Shown: piece after piece, positions 21,001 to 35,100 of the stretch | Numbering within the stretch: the first letter of the stretch is position 1 | Layout of the letters: every line of letters starts with the position of its first letter | Origin: Enoplolaimus lenunculus | Lineage: Eukaryota; Nematoda; Enoplea; Enoplida; Thoracostomopsidae | Length of the DNA stretch: 64,000 nt | Reading direction: 5' to 3' | NCBI GenBank assembly: GCA_030248215.1 | Contig: JASANG010003499.1 | Span: 124,001-188,000 of the forward strand | Made by a program: the position numbers and the translations under genes | Notes under the pieces: generated by a model | What the model was told of the DNA's origin: nothing | Seen by the model: only the letters and a program-made list of their open reading frames with translations | Database searches by the model: none

Positions 21001-24000
21001 TAATCACCATAACTGCTGAACTCGTACATGTCACGTTTGGATAATGGGATACGAGACGCCTGCCCGAACTGCGGAGACGAAGGTCACAGGACCGAACACC
21101 TTTTCAACTGCCGTACACCATACGATTTATGGGAAAAGCCTGTAGAAGCTGCAGTCTTCCTAGTTATCGCGACCTCAGTAATGCAGTAAATGTGTTTGGA
21201 GATGCTACAAACAAAACAAAAATAGAAACAAACAAACAAAGTACGAAGTATAATAGTTGTTTCAGATAATGCCGAAAATAGCGAAGAAGAATCCAATGAA
21301 ATTGGTGAGCGGTTTTCGGAAATTTTCATCAAAGCCACAGAAAACGTAACAAGATTATTGCTGCTGGTAGAGGTAATGGCCCGTACTATTTTTTTATTTT
21401 TATGGTACGTAGGTTGTTTTAGATAATTAGATTTTTGTTTGGCGTTTCATAAAATTTTGTTTGCATATCAAAATCTGAAATTAAATCATGTTGCACTTAA
21501 ACCACGATAGTTCTATAAGCATAGTTTTTTATTATATATTTTGTTTTAAAGGAGTATGAATTTAAAATCCGATGGCCAATAGTTAAAATTCTGACCGGAC
21601 TGTTTCGACATCAACCGAGACAACTTCAAGATATTGTTGTCGCAAATCCGGATTCGCTTCCAAAAATGATGGATTTACTGGCGGATTCACGAGAGATTAT
21701 ACGAAACGACGTAAGCTAATACGAAACGATGTAAGCTAATACTAGTTTTCGGGTAACATGCGCAGATCAGGTAAGTTTTTGGCGGGGGAGGGTGGTAGAT
21801 TCTGAAGCCTAAAACTTAAGTAACAAGCACATCGAAGCGTAGAAGCTTCATTGTCCAAGCCATACTAACCGTAATGGTTTTAGGTCCGTATACTAAAGCG
21901 TTAGTAAAATTACTATTGGATTGAATGGCGTAGTAAATTTGTTGTGCAGAGATTATAGCTGGGGTCAAATGCGCTTGTGACCTTTTTCTTTATATGGTAA
22001 AAGGGGTAGTAAGTATAACTGCAGCAACTGCGTAGCAATTACTGCTACGTATATTTATACACGGTGTAAGCAGGTAAATCAGTTAGGTAATATAATTGCT
22101 GTCAAATGTAAAAAAGTCTTTTGAACAACATTAGGAAGCTAAAATCTCGGTAAATTCGTACGATAACCTATGAAACGCTACGTATCAAAAAATGTTCCGA
22201 GTGTTTTTAAAGAAATTTCTAAATTTGTACGTTTGAAAACAGTCTGCACAAGTTTCGTGAAAATACTTAAAATTTCACCCGTAACGTCCGGCAAAATTCT
22301 ACAAGAGCCGGATTGGAGCCGGAGGTCGATATTCAGCCAGTGCCGGAGGCATACTTCCGATCGTTATGTGGTAGGCAATCAGGAGTCATACGTCAGGATG
22401 CGGAGTTTTAAAAGCCTTTCATGTGAAGCGAGCAATAAGCCAGCGCAAGTGTTTGCTTTGTTTTATTTAAATACCAACACGAAACATTACTTTTGTTCGA
22501 CTTCTTGGAATGTCAGAAACACCCATATTTTTTCTAGGCGCGTCGACTGACATCCCAGACACCCCTGTTTCAGCGTTTTATCGAACAATGCATATTGTTG
22601 ATCAGTTAAATTTAGCAAACGAGTAAAATAGTTAGGAAACTGTCAAAAATGGAACTTTCTAATCATAATGCTCAGTTCATAGTGTTAACAGTCGAATTCT
22701 AACGTTTAGACTTCAGAATCACCGAATATGAACTAACTATTAATTTAACAAAGGCTGGGTTTTCGAAACCCTACTGAAGTACGACTTAGCACTTAAGTAC
22801 TAGTACTTAAGTACGCGCTAAGTAATTACTTAACGATTTTGTTGTTTTTAAAAGCGCACTTAAGTTAAGTAAGTACTTAATTGCTGAGTAAATTTAATAG
22901 ATTACAAATTTACCATTCAGACATATTAACCTTAGTTTAATTGAAATTGTAGACTTACAGTGCCTTCTTAATATAACGCAAAACTATTACTTTCTTGTTA
23001 TAACAACGGCTGACATTTGGCATTTATTTGATTTTACTCGAAATTTAAGTATAAACCCAGCCAAAAAGTGTCCTAGCTTATATGCACAGGATATTATAAA
23101 CTTAAGTAACAAACCCCAAATTTCAGACGTTGTGTTTTAGTATGCATGATGTGTACATCTTAAATGATAAATTCTGAATTTTTTTAGAAATTTGCGTCTT
23201 AAATTTTTGTTTGCGAAACTGGGAAATTCAAGACTATTTCCCACTTTTAAGACAAATATTATGTCTGAAATATAGTCATAGTGTTGCTGATTTTAAGAGA
23301 AAAGTTTAGGAAATAAAGATTCGCTCGGCATGCTGACTTAGATGTATGCAACTGAACCTCTGTTCATTGAAATTTCGCGAATTTGCAACCTAAGATATTA
23401 TGTCTACGCAATGTGAGTTTGAAGAAAAGAACACAAATAACCATTTTGCATTCATTAAAACCAGTAAATCAGTTTAATTTTACCCGTCTTGCCATGTGAA
23501 CCAAATGTAAAGAATTACGGTGTTCAATTTAACAATTTTAACAAAAAACTGCAAATTTTTGTTAATAACGGGAATGAAGACTTCCTTGTTGACAAATTTT
23601 GACATTTTTGAAACTTCAAAAATCGTCCGAAGTTACAAACAGGCTCGCTTAGAGTGAGAGACTCAAAATTTTATAAAAAATACAACCAACATAGCTACCA
23701 AAATTGTTCTTAACTCCGACAAAAAATTAATCTGAGTCAGAGATTGCTTTCAACCTGAGTCGAAGCCGGGATGAGATCCTCTCTTGCACCCGTGTTCAGT
23801 CATGGCAATATGTAATATTGCTAAATTTTTGCTAAAAACATTATTGTAAGTTATTAGCAATATGTATCTTGTATTAAATTGAGAAGTTCCTTCTATTTTT
23901 ACAATCTATCACATGGGCTTCACAGCAATTGTTTCTTGTTTGCTGCAATGTTTTTTCATGCGGAATGTATTTTGGTACTGTTGCAGTTGTTTACTACCAT

Positions 24001-27000
24001 TAGTAATTTTAGTAGCGTTTAATCACGTAGTATCCTACTTGCTTTAACATACGGTTTTAATGTCTATCAACCATTCCCTGTTTGACAGGAGATAACCAAT
24101 TTTTAAAAAATTTGAGCCCTTTTGTGCACTGGACCGAATCTTAGTATATATGACCATTAAACCTGTTGTGTTAGCTCGAAAGTTACACGACTTGTCAACA
24201 ATCTGTGCAGTTGCTTCAAATATTTCAGAATAGCAACATAATTTTATTGTGTGAAGTCGTTAAAATGTATGCTTGAGTCTGGTTTGTTTCAACTTTGCTC
24301 CACCCGTAATTTCAGGCGTTACTGTTGTTTATTGAACTATCTCAAAGCAATTCAAGTATTCAAAAAGTCATTGCTTTTGAAAATGCGTTTGAGCGGCTCC
24401 TGCAGATTGTTTATGAAGAAGGCGATAGTAAGTTCTTTTGTTTATTATAATTTCAAACTAACATTTAAGTATTTTTCAGTGTTATGGTGGTACCGAAACC
24501 ACGGTAATTTTGTAATGGGCGCCGAATTTTTTGTTGAAAATCTGCGTCCCTATTATCAGGCGCGTGGCATGTATTCGTGTGTCATCGGATGGTCATCGGC
24601 TTGGTACCTGGAGAACCAGTGAACGACGAAGTTCGCTTGTTTGGTTTTCTATTATTTGACTCTTGTTAGGTACAGCACACAACTGATGCGTCGTACGGCT
24701 CCTAATTTATTGATTTGACAGATGACAATTATAGGGGCCTGCCCGTTCGGGACAGGAAAACCGATGGATAGAGGGACTGGGAGATTGTATAATCAGTTTC
24801 TAAATCGCAAAGTTTGTAATTTTTTGCTACAGTCGTGTATCAGGTTTGCAACAAGGGAACTGGAATCGGATGAATGCCTGCCATACAAAACTTAAAATTT
24901 TGCAGGAATTAAAATTTTTTCTTAAATTCTGTTCAGTGAAGTTACTTTGGTGTGAATTAACGGTGAATAACTTTGAAGTTTGATATTAAGTGCAATTTCA
25001 AGGAAGTTTTCATCAATCGACACCAAATTGTGTCTCCCATTCAGTTTGATAGGCGGCCTATTTTGTAATTAACAGCGCGCGAACATCATTTAACCTTGAA
25101 ATAATATTTCTTCACTTTATTAACTCTCTTTATAGCAGTTGGATGTCAGGGTGCCGCCAGGCATCCAGCTCCGGCAAAAAATCGACTGCCGGCTTAACCT
25201 GCGGTATTTTATACTGACTTGATTTTATCATCTATAACTACGTAAGTAGGTTATACGCTTCAATTTTCAAACATGAGATTGACAAATTTTGAAAATTTTC
25301 ATGAAATGAGAATCTAGATTAAATTGTGGTTAAAAATATACGGCTAAAGGTTAAAGTGTTTTAGGATTTGCAGTGTATGGATATAAATGTAAGACGTGTC
25401 TTTTTTCAAATGGGTTTCTCGGTCTCTCGTTGTTTTTGGGGTTTCCTACTATACTTACCTGCGCTTACTCATTTCGTATAAATGGTGATATTATAAAGAA
25501 TTCGAAATGAACATTTTAGATGATCTAAGGTTCTCATCACCCGGTCCTAGCTTGAGTTAGCGCCATCTGTAAGCTTCGAAATAGCAAAACAAAAGCAAAA
25601 ATTTGAAAATACAAAAAATGAGAAACATTGCAAATCATTAGCTTCTAATTGTTATCTCGAGGGCTTTATAAAAAGCCATTCACTTCCACTTTTCCAGGAT
25701 ACACATCGTATTGTTTGATCGTTTCGGTTTAACTTCAAGTTTTGATACATTGAAGTAAAAATGAAAAAATTAACGTAACAATAATTACTTTTAATTCAAA
25801 TGCAAACTCCACAAATTTAGGCGATATATTCGGTTGACATCCCGTTACGGAAAAAATTCACCATCCGGTATTTTAGTAGAGATCCGGTCGTAACCTGTTA
25901 ATAGGTTGCTCTTGATATATTTTGCTTTTAGTTAAAGCCCTTTAGAAAATAAAGTCCCGCAAATTAATAATGTATTTTTTATTTAAGCTGAAGTAGCATA
26001 AGTGGCTGTCACTTAACAAAATAAGGTCAATATTCGTAATGTTTGTGTAGGCTAAACGTTTGTTTAGTATTACATACAGTGTTCACAAATTAGTATCGAT
26101 TTTGTAGCGCGTTGCTTGCGGGTCAAAAGGTTTTGTATCACAGAGATTGTGAGTCTAATTTTTTAACCAATTTTCTCATGAATAGATTCTTTTGGTTTCA
26201 CGGAGTTTTTTTGAAACTATTAAAGCTTAGATGTTCTAGATGCTGGGCTTGATTGAAAAGATGCTGCATGGTTGTTATTCCTATCGCAGATATTTTTAGT
26301 TTAAACAATTATTAACGTTTCAAACTATGGTAATTCCAACTGTTTAACTCTTCCACACCAGCATAAGCCTAAACCTAGACCTAAACTGGTTTCTGACAAA
26401 TTATTTTGGATTGAAATGTTATTTATTTATTTATTTATATGCTTGCTCCCTTTAAACGGCGCTTTGGGTCAGTTGTAGGTTTACGGTTACGCTGTGCCGG
26501 CAAAAGTTCACTATTCGGTGTCATTATCCGGTAAATTGATGTATATCTGGTGCACCCTGACTCTAAGGGCTACGGCGATTCAAGCGTTCCAACAATTTCT
26601 GACATTCTTGGTCGCCTACACGACCAATCATACGTAAGCCTACTTTACAAAAGTCCAGATTTAACCTTGCATATTAGTTATTTTTAGGAAATGACAAATG
26701 ACTGTTTTGTGAGCAAGCAATATTTTATGCGTTTGTTCACCCAGTAAATTGTATTTATCTTGTTTTGCCAGGTACAAGTGCAGCAGGCATTATCGTCGAA
26801 GATTGTTTGTACATTATTTTGAACTTATTGAAAAATAACGCATCAAATCAACAATTGTTTCGTGAAAATTCACTCATTCAACGCTTAGTGCCATTATTTC
26901 AACAGCCGATCCCAGACACACCAACTTTAGACGGCGTTGTTGGCCGCAGTCCAGGTGAAGTGGTATGGACGACGCAGAAAGTCGCTAATATGCAGTTGTT

Positions 27001-29090
27001 GTTAAAGGTAAATGAGCTAAACCTTGTAGTTTGCAAATTTCTGCTCGTTTAAGAATACTAGCACAATGCCAGCCGCATAACTTTTACATATTGAAGCCAA
27101 TTTGCAATAAACCTTCGAAACCAGATGATTCAGAGATTGGTGACATGAAACAAAAATATAGGTTGATATGTCAAGCTGCTTAAAATTTATATTGTTCAAA
27201 AATGAAAAACATAATATTGCCGAACATTGTTGGGTTCGGCGTTTTCACAATCGAATCCGAATCCGGCCGGAACAGTAGTAGAAGCCTATTCCTAAGCATA
27301 ACCTAAGCGTAAAGTATAAGTCTATACCTAAGCCTAAAGTCTAAAGCTTAAGCTTGCTCTATTGCAAACACAGTGCCTGCCTGATCGTCACATGAGACAA
27401 ACTTTTCATCAACACATTAGAGACCATATTATGAATTAAAGGGAATCGCCAGAATTGTCACTATAGCATCAAGAACGAAAGTTTCTAGCACCGTTATGTC
27501 ACGAAAATACTCGGAATATTTGAATATAAAAGTTTAAATTGTCGCGCTTTCTTTTGTCCTGCGGAAATTCACCGTCTGACCGGGGGGCAAATTTCGGTAA
27601 AGGGAGTCACTTTTTCATTAAGTTTGTGTGCAAAAAATTTTATACGAAAATATGCCCGGGGGCACATTGTTATGAAAATTTGCCCGGTGGGGCATATTTT
27701 TATGGGGGCAAAATTTTTCATGACACCTGAACTTTTAGGTTAGCCGCTTTTTGAAACCACGTTCTGTAAAAAAGCTACTTGTACCCGCTTAATTCTTTGA
27801 AATATTGTCATAAAAATGGTTTAACAACACAATATGGAGGAGGAATCAAAACTTTAAGGATCAATAGACAAGAATGTGCCACACTCACCACCATTATGTC
27901 AGCAGTACTTGAAGAAAACTCGCGAGCGAAGCTAACGGAACACCACATACATTGCAGGGATCCGTGGTTTCGGTCAGGGATGTGCTAACCGAGACTGTTC
28001 GTTCTCGGTCTTAGTCAATTTTTGACCGTTACCGAGCATAAAAATACAATTTTTCCTAACAAAGGTTTGGAATGTTTTTTCGTACATCTGTGACATTCCG
28101 GTTTAAGAAATGTTGCATCCGTTCAATATGGACGGCATAGGGATAGGATTATGATTCAGCTTAGGTATGGACATGCTGAAGTAAACTACTAAACACAATT
28201 GTACAGCACAAACAAACTGAATGAGCTTTTTACAGAGTTGATTGCCAAGTTATGTTTTCATTAGTATTGACACTGTTGGTCACATATAATTCTCATAAGT
28301 TCATTTTCATATGGGTGCAACGTCTGTTATAATTGGAGTTGGTGATAGTTTTATGAAAGTTTTCAATCATTGCGTTTGTTACACCATTCCTAAGTGAGAA
28401 ATAAAGTAAAAAATATAATTTGACGGCGATTTATTAGTTTAGTTGTATGAATTAAACGGCATTTTAGAGTAATTAAAACTATTGAAACTTTTGGTAGAAA
28501 ATTTTTTTATTTAGGGAATCGATTAAAAATATGGGTCTTTTCGGTTCTCCCCCCAGCCCGCGTTTGCCCAAAAGTGGTCGGATTTTGAAAATTCTTGCAT
28601 ATTTGAGCTTATCATGATTTGCCCTGATCATTTCACACCCAAATTTGAATTTTTGAAAAATTCGATTTTTAAGGTCCCCAAGTTCCCTCTTGGGGCCCAA
28701 ACTTTTTTGTCCAAAAGTTTAGCAAATTTTATATCATTCGATGCAGCTGACAGAGTAGAGTCCAACGATGTTAACTTTTTTGAAATCAGACGATTGAATA
28801 ACGAATTGGCGCCGACCCAAATCGTTATCAGCGCTCTAAATTAGTTATTTGACATTAACTAGTTACCCAATCGTCTCATTACAAAACATTTAATACCGTT
28901 AGAGTCAGCTCTGCAAGTTGCTTGGAGTGATATATAATTTGTCAAATTTTTTGCCAAAATTTTTTTGGGTCCCAAAAGAGGGAGGGACCTTGGGTCCTTA
29001 AAAATCGAGTATTTCAAAAATACCAATTTGGCCATGGAATGATCACGGGAGGCCGTGAGAAGCTCAAATATATTATTATTGTTATTATTA

Positions 29091-29122
<32 letters not shown>

Positions 29123-32100
29123 GTTCATTTTAGATTATTCGAACGTTGGTATCGCCATCCAATTCGGCGAACCAAATTGCTGCTGCTCAGGGAGTGATTT
29201 ACGCTTGTGGTAAACTAATTTCATATTTTAGTTATAAATTCTGGGATGAAGCGTGCGTCTTTAGAGTCGGCACGGTGTTTATATAGGCGGAAAAACGTAT
29301 TAGCGAATGAGGAAGACTTATAAATTTCGCACTGGGTAAACTTTCTAACATAGCTCCTTCATAGCTAGTCGAACCACCATTGCCGTCCGTGTTTTTTGTT
29401 TTGCCAAAAAATTTTGGAAACAAAATTTGGAAAATCGCATTGATGTGTTATTTCGTACACAGATCTTATTTTAAGGATTGTTTAGCGAATTATGTGGAAT
29501 TTTGATGTCTGCTGGCAGCCCGGCTGATATACTGACTGAGGTTAGTTTAATGCGACCCAGGTTTTAGCTTCGTGGATATTTGTTGCAGAAAACAAGGTAT
29601 AGCAGCACTTTAATTATAAATATCAACGAGTCATTGTGAATACAATCACAGTTGTATTTGTTCCATATCAGATGTTTAAGTAGGCGAATGCCAATTTTCA
29701 GCTAATGCCAATACCTATGTACGAAAACAGTTGTACAAAGTATAACCACTTGTAATAAATTACCACGATTAGCTTTTAGTTTTAATTGACGTATGCACTT
29801 CATATCCGCCTACGGTATTTTTATTATCCGAAGTAAAGTTTCTGTATCCCAGTTACTTTGTTTTTTCCACTTTTGTGTGTTTTGGTTTAGGCTATTAATA
29901 CAGTAGCAGATGTTGTACGTGGGAATCATACTAATCAGGAAACTTTAGCTTCTGTTAAAGCGCCGTCTGACCCGCCGAGGTATTTTGCCTTTTAGTTTTT
30001 AAAAACAATAAAAATTATGTAGTTATATAATTTAATTTTATCCCAAGTAGTCTGATATAGAATAATTTTCGCTAAAATAATACGTTAACCAGAATGTATT
30101 GTGAGGTCTCATTTTAAAGTTGTTTCAAGCGACTGAAATTATAAAATTGCACATTTTTTATGAAAAATCACTTTATTAAAGCTGCATTGCATACCATACG
30201 GTGTAACTATAAATGTGTTAAGATATAGGTATGTTGTTAGTATTGTAGCCATTTTGGTTATTAATTTCAGACCAGCCATACTTGTACTGCTGATGTCGAT
30301 GGTGAATGATAAACAACCATTCGCACTGCGTTGTGCTGTACTGTACTGCTTTCAATCGTATTTGCATCATAACAATTCTGGCAAAGATACAGTTGTGAAA
30401 ACGTTATTGCCGTCCACGGTCGAAAGTATGTTGTTTGTTTAGTTGTTTGTTTATTTATTTGTTTGAGTGTTTTGTTTGTTTGTTTCGATTGAAATTTAAT
30501 GCTATGAAATTGGAGGTTAAGCTCGCAGTAACCTCGAACAATTCGAAACATGTCTGCAAGCGATTGCTGTCAAAGTTTCATTTTTGACGCGATCACGGTT
30601 GCCCTTAATTCTGTCCGTGACTGTATTTGTATATAAATTATCGCCGAAATATTACGCAAAACAGTTGTTTTAAATTTTAGCATATGTAGTTCTGACAGTA
30701 TTAATACTTAATGTAAGCATTCTTAAATACTCAAGTGGAAATGTCTGTTTTGTACATTCAGCATTGTGATGATTATTCCAATTTGACAATTTATATGATT
30801 GTTTCGTTTTTAGCAACCGCAGTGACCAGCGGTCATCTGTTATGCTCTGGTCTGCTCAATTCCGACTCACTTGTGGTTTGGTTTTCGGCTTCTGCATTGT
30901 CGCATTGCTTGATCGATTGTGAACTTCAAAAATTGGCACTGCTTAAAGTTCAACTTGCAACCACCGTGGAGAAGTCGCCGTGTTCGTTGATGCAACAGTG
31001 TATGTCGATATTAGCACAGGTTAGCAAATTTCAGAGGGTGGAAAAGTTTCTATCCCAGGATGGGCGGCATGCAAATGTGGTTTTTGAGCAAGACGTTTTG
31101 TAAGCTCTGTCCGTCCGACGAGAATCTCAGGAACCACCGAACGGTGTTTGCAAGAAGTGTTAACCAGGGTGCAACCAGAATGATTTAAATAATTAAGGTA
31201 TTAAATTTTGGTGTGTGGAAATAAAGATATTCTACTAAAAATGACGATAAAATTTTAATAGATTTTATTCGTATCTTATATAATTATACAAACCTTGACA
31301 ATCGCCGAAATAAAACCATCGAAGGTATATTGCGCTTACGTATTGTATTTCTATAAGTATTAGTTTTCTCGTGTTCTGTCGAGTTTTTGGATTTAATACT
31401 GCTTAAATACGTCGCTAAAAACATTCTATATTTGCAAATTAGTAGGATACTCGCTAATTATGTAGCATATTAACTATTCTCGTTGTTGCAATTGAGCTTA
31501 CTGTCAGTAAGTTTTTTCGAGCTTCGCTCAATACGCGTAGTATCACTAGGGCCGGTTGTTATGTAGCCTTTTATTCAGTAGTACCAGTGAAACTAGTGAA
31601 ATCACTATTAGAAATTCAGACTCGAGCCGTTATTCTGGAACACCAGCCAGTTATAGCTGTATATTTGATTTCAGAGCAACAAACATCAGACGAGTATTGG
31701 CATTTTAATGTTGTTGTGTCAATGGCTAACGTGTTGTCCTGTTGCGGTCGCTACATTTGTTAATGATTCCAATAATATTGCATTCGTAAGTGGCACTTCT
31801 AAATTCTGATTCAAACCCGAAAGCCCTATGCTGTAACAAGCGTATAAAGTCTGAAATGAGCAACCGTGTCTTTTGTACTCCTTTATTGTCGACTTGTTTC
31901 ATTCTGTTTTTGGAAGAAAATTTTATAGCAATAATTTAAATAAGTAGTTTTTGTACACAAAGATGGCGCCGTTGGAAAAACGTTTGAAAAATTATTCTTG
32001 AATTTTATGATTTTGTTATACTTAACATGTTTTGATTTTGCGGAAAATAACAGTCGAAGAATTAATTCCTATTTGTTTGTGTTGCCAATTTTTCCGGCGT

Positions 32101-35100
32101 CGCACTGCACCGTACGACGGTGTACGCGCCGTTCCTTATTTACCAGTGGATCAATTATAATTTTTGACTTGCGGTGCCGGGCGCCGCTGAATATAGCGTC
32201 ACCCTTAATGTTGTGTTGCATTTAGATTTAGTTCTTTTGATTTCTACGTTTAGGTTGTGTTCGTAATTTTAGCTTACAGCTCAAGTTGGCAGTTCTGAAG
32301 GCGACGAATTTGAATGTGTCGTTCAAGGATTGTGCGCTGTTTTATTGGGCATTTGTTTTGTTTTTAATAACGATAGAGATAGTGAAAAGCATAACAGGTA
32401 AGATGCTGATAATTAGTGGCCACTTATAACCGTATTCTGAGTTGTGTTAATGTTAAGCACCTAACACCAGTTATGGTTGCGCTATACTCGTCGAGCGCCG
32501 GTGTGCAGCACGATAAAATTTGTTTATTAGAAATTGTCGCACGCCTCCTAATATTTTTTGCCTATATTTTTGTTAGCAACACATACCTACGCGCGGCGGC
32601 GTCCGGCGCAGTGAAGTATAGCATAACCTAGAATTTTTGTTTGTTATAAGCCACTTTTGACTGAATCTACATAACAAAATTTTGGACACCTGCGTTTTAG
32701 TTGTTCGAATTTATACAGCCTAAATTTCAGCTGTTCATAGGTTCGACACTTGGGTTGAGAAAACTAGCAGTGGGCTGAGAACGCGATAATTTATTGTGTG
32801 TTTGATGCCATAATTTAGTTCGATAGGTACAGGGAATCGAATTTTAAATCATTAATACTCTGTTATTGTCTAACTAATTTTACTAAACGTTTTAGTCGTT
32901 TTTCATTTTGATTGCGAATTACGAGCTGATTTACTGATATGCTGCTCACTCGTGACATTTTACTATTTTCAAGTATAGCCGCAAACTCTAATATTTTCAA
33001 CGATATTAACTACGAAAACAGCCATTTAATCGAAGGTGAAATAGATAATTATATTAGTGATCTTTCACGTAGTGTTTTGTTTTCTAACCAATTCTTGACC
33101 CAATACACCTGGAAATTCAGGGTGGTAAAAATTTGTATTACGTTTAAACCTAATTGGCTAAATATTGCGAATAATTGAAAAACTGATACTTGGCTTCAGG
33201 TCTTTTATTCAACAAATTATTGAAAAACGCATTGGGATCGACACTTATATCGATAAATTGACCTCGATTTCAAAGACAGAATACTATGTCCGCGCCGCGC
33301 AACGACCACAACTCAAAGCCGGCAAACCGGATGAGTTGGTGTTCGACCATGAATTTACTCGGTTATTCAAAACACTTGAAGGTAAGTGACTGCCACGACA
33401 GCTTGTGTATTTTCATACGTTTAGGGCTTTAAGCAAGATTAACTCTCAGCAAAGTTTGTTCAATTTAATAACAACTAAATAAAAATCATATTTAAGTCAT
33501 TCGTGTAAGTTCACGTTCGTATAGCGGCGAAGTAATTTGAAGTACACGTTCGTAGAAAACAGAACACGTTAAAAATAAATATAAGTTTCAGGCTTAAATA
33601 TTTCTAATGTTTCAGGTTATGATTTTGCCGGTGTGTACCAGGGTGGTGACAAAAGGTTCTGAATCGGATTCAGATTTTGGTTTTGAATAAGCCGAATTCA
33701 GCAATTTTTGTGAACAATGTTGTGTTTTTGAGATTGAGTTGGAATTAACTAAATCATTTTTCGAAAGCTTTTAATATTTGCGGTTTGAGCTTCATTTGAT
33801 GCTTTAATGAATCATGCTTTCTATATGTCAGAATTCACTTTTGTTTCGCTGAGCTGACATGTCTAACTGGTACAGTTTGGATTTTATACAATACCTTTAT
33901 CTAAATGAAGGTATTTTTCAAGGTCAATGTTCGGAATCAGATTTGGCAAATCCCCTATTGGTTCAAGTTCGGAGTCGGTGAAATTGTGGTTCGGCCCCGC
34001 CCTGTTGCGTACAAGATTATTTCAGGGAAGTTTAGCGCCCATGGACCTAATCGGAATCGTTTTGTTGATGTTTCAGGGGAAATTACGCGAGCTTTACAAG
34101 CGGAATGTAACGGTGGGTTATTGGTCGCCGCAAAACTAATGAACGGTGGTACCGGTGCGGTAGCTGGGTTCGTTTCTGGCACTGGAACACCAACACAAGC
34201 AATGGAAGAACACGATGGTGTTGTACAGCATTACAAAAGTTTGATACAGAAACAGGTATTATGCATTACGCCAGGGTACAACTAGATATCCGGTTCCGGA
34301 GAAAGAGCGACATCTGAACAAACTTCGTTAATGCCAAAACTTTGATAGGAAAAGAATTTTAACAAAGCAATTAATGCTAGATTAGTGTAGATAAGTTTTA
34401 GAATGTATTATAGTGAAACATTTGTAGTATTCCACCTGGTTAGTGATTAGGTGGGCGAATCGTATAAGTTAATATAGTGATGCTTTATTGTCCATTCGTA
34501 GGATGATGAATTATCAAGCATGAAAAAAGCAGTGAACAGGCTCGAAGGCGAAGTTTCACACTGGCAAAGCCAAGTTCACGCACTCCAATCACAGCTATAT
34601 ACAGCGACGTCTAGTCAAACAGAACAAACTGGCGGTGTGTGTGGAATTTTGCCAGGGGCACCGCAAAAACATCCCGACGAGCCACGGCACCATAGCTCAG
34701 GCAAGGCATCTGGCGCTGCTCAGACCAGCTTGACTTCCGCCGTCGGAACTACACAGGATTATTTTGGGGCAGGTGAGTGGCAGAATGCAAACGGAACCAT
34801 GATCTGAATCCTACTTCTATCGAAGATATAATCGAAATCGGAACAGAAATATATTATTTTGTTTCCAGGACTAATATACGGCCTATGTCGGTGATATATG
34901 AGTTTCATTATAGCAGCATGACAGGGTTTCAAGAGGAACTGAGTTTAACCTTAACAAGAGCAGAAACAAGAATTGGATTCACTGCATTAACCGGAACAGG
35001 AACAGGAAGTGGAATTTGAAATAATTTTGATCACCGAATTACTGTTGGACTTTCAAGAATGGTAACCATAAATGGGGCTTAGTTAAATTTTGAGCTACTT

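Noticed and set aside
33905-34285. 126-codon frame read as an independent gene
   Set aside because: Only its 3' part (34077-34255) is a USO1 exon. The upstream part is intron.
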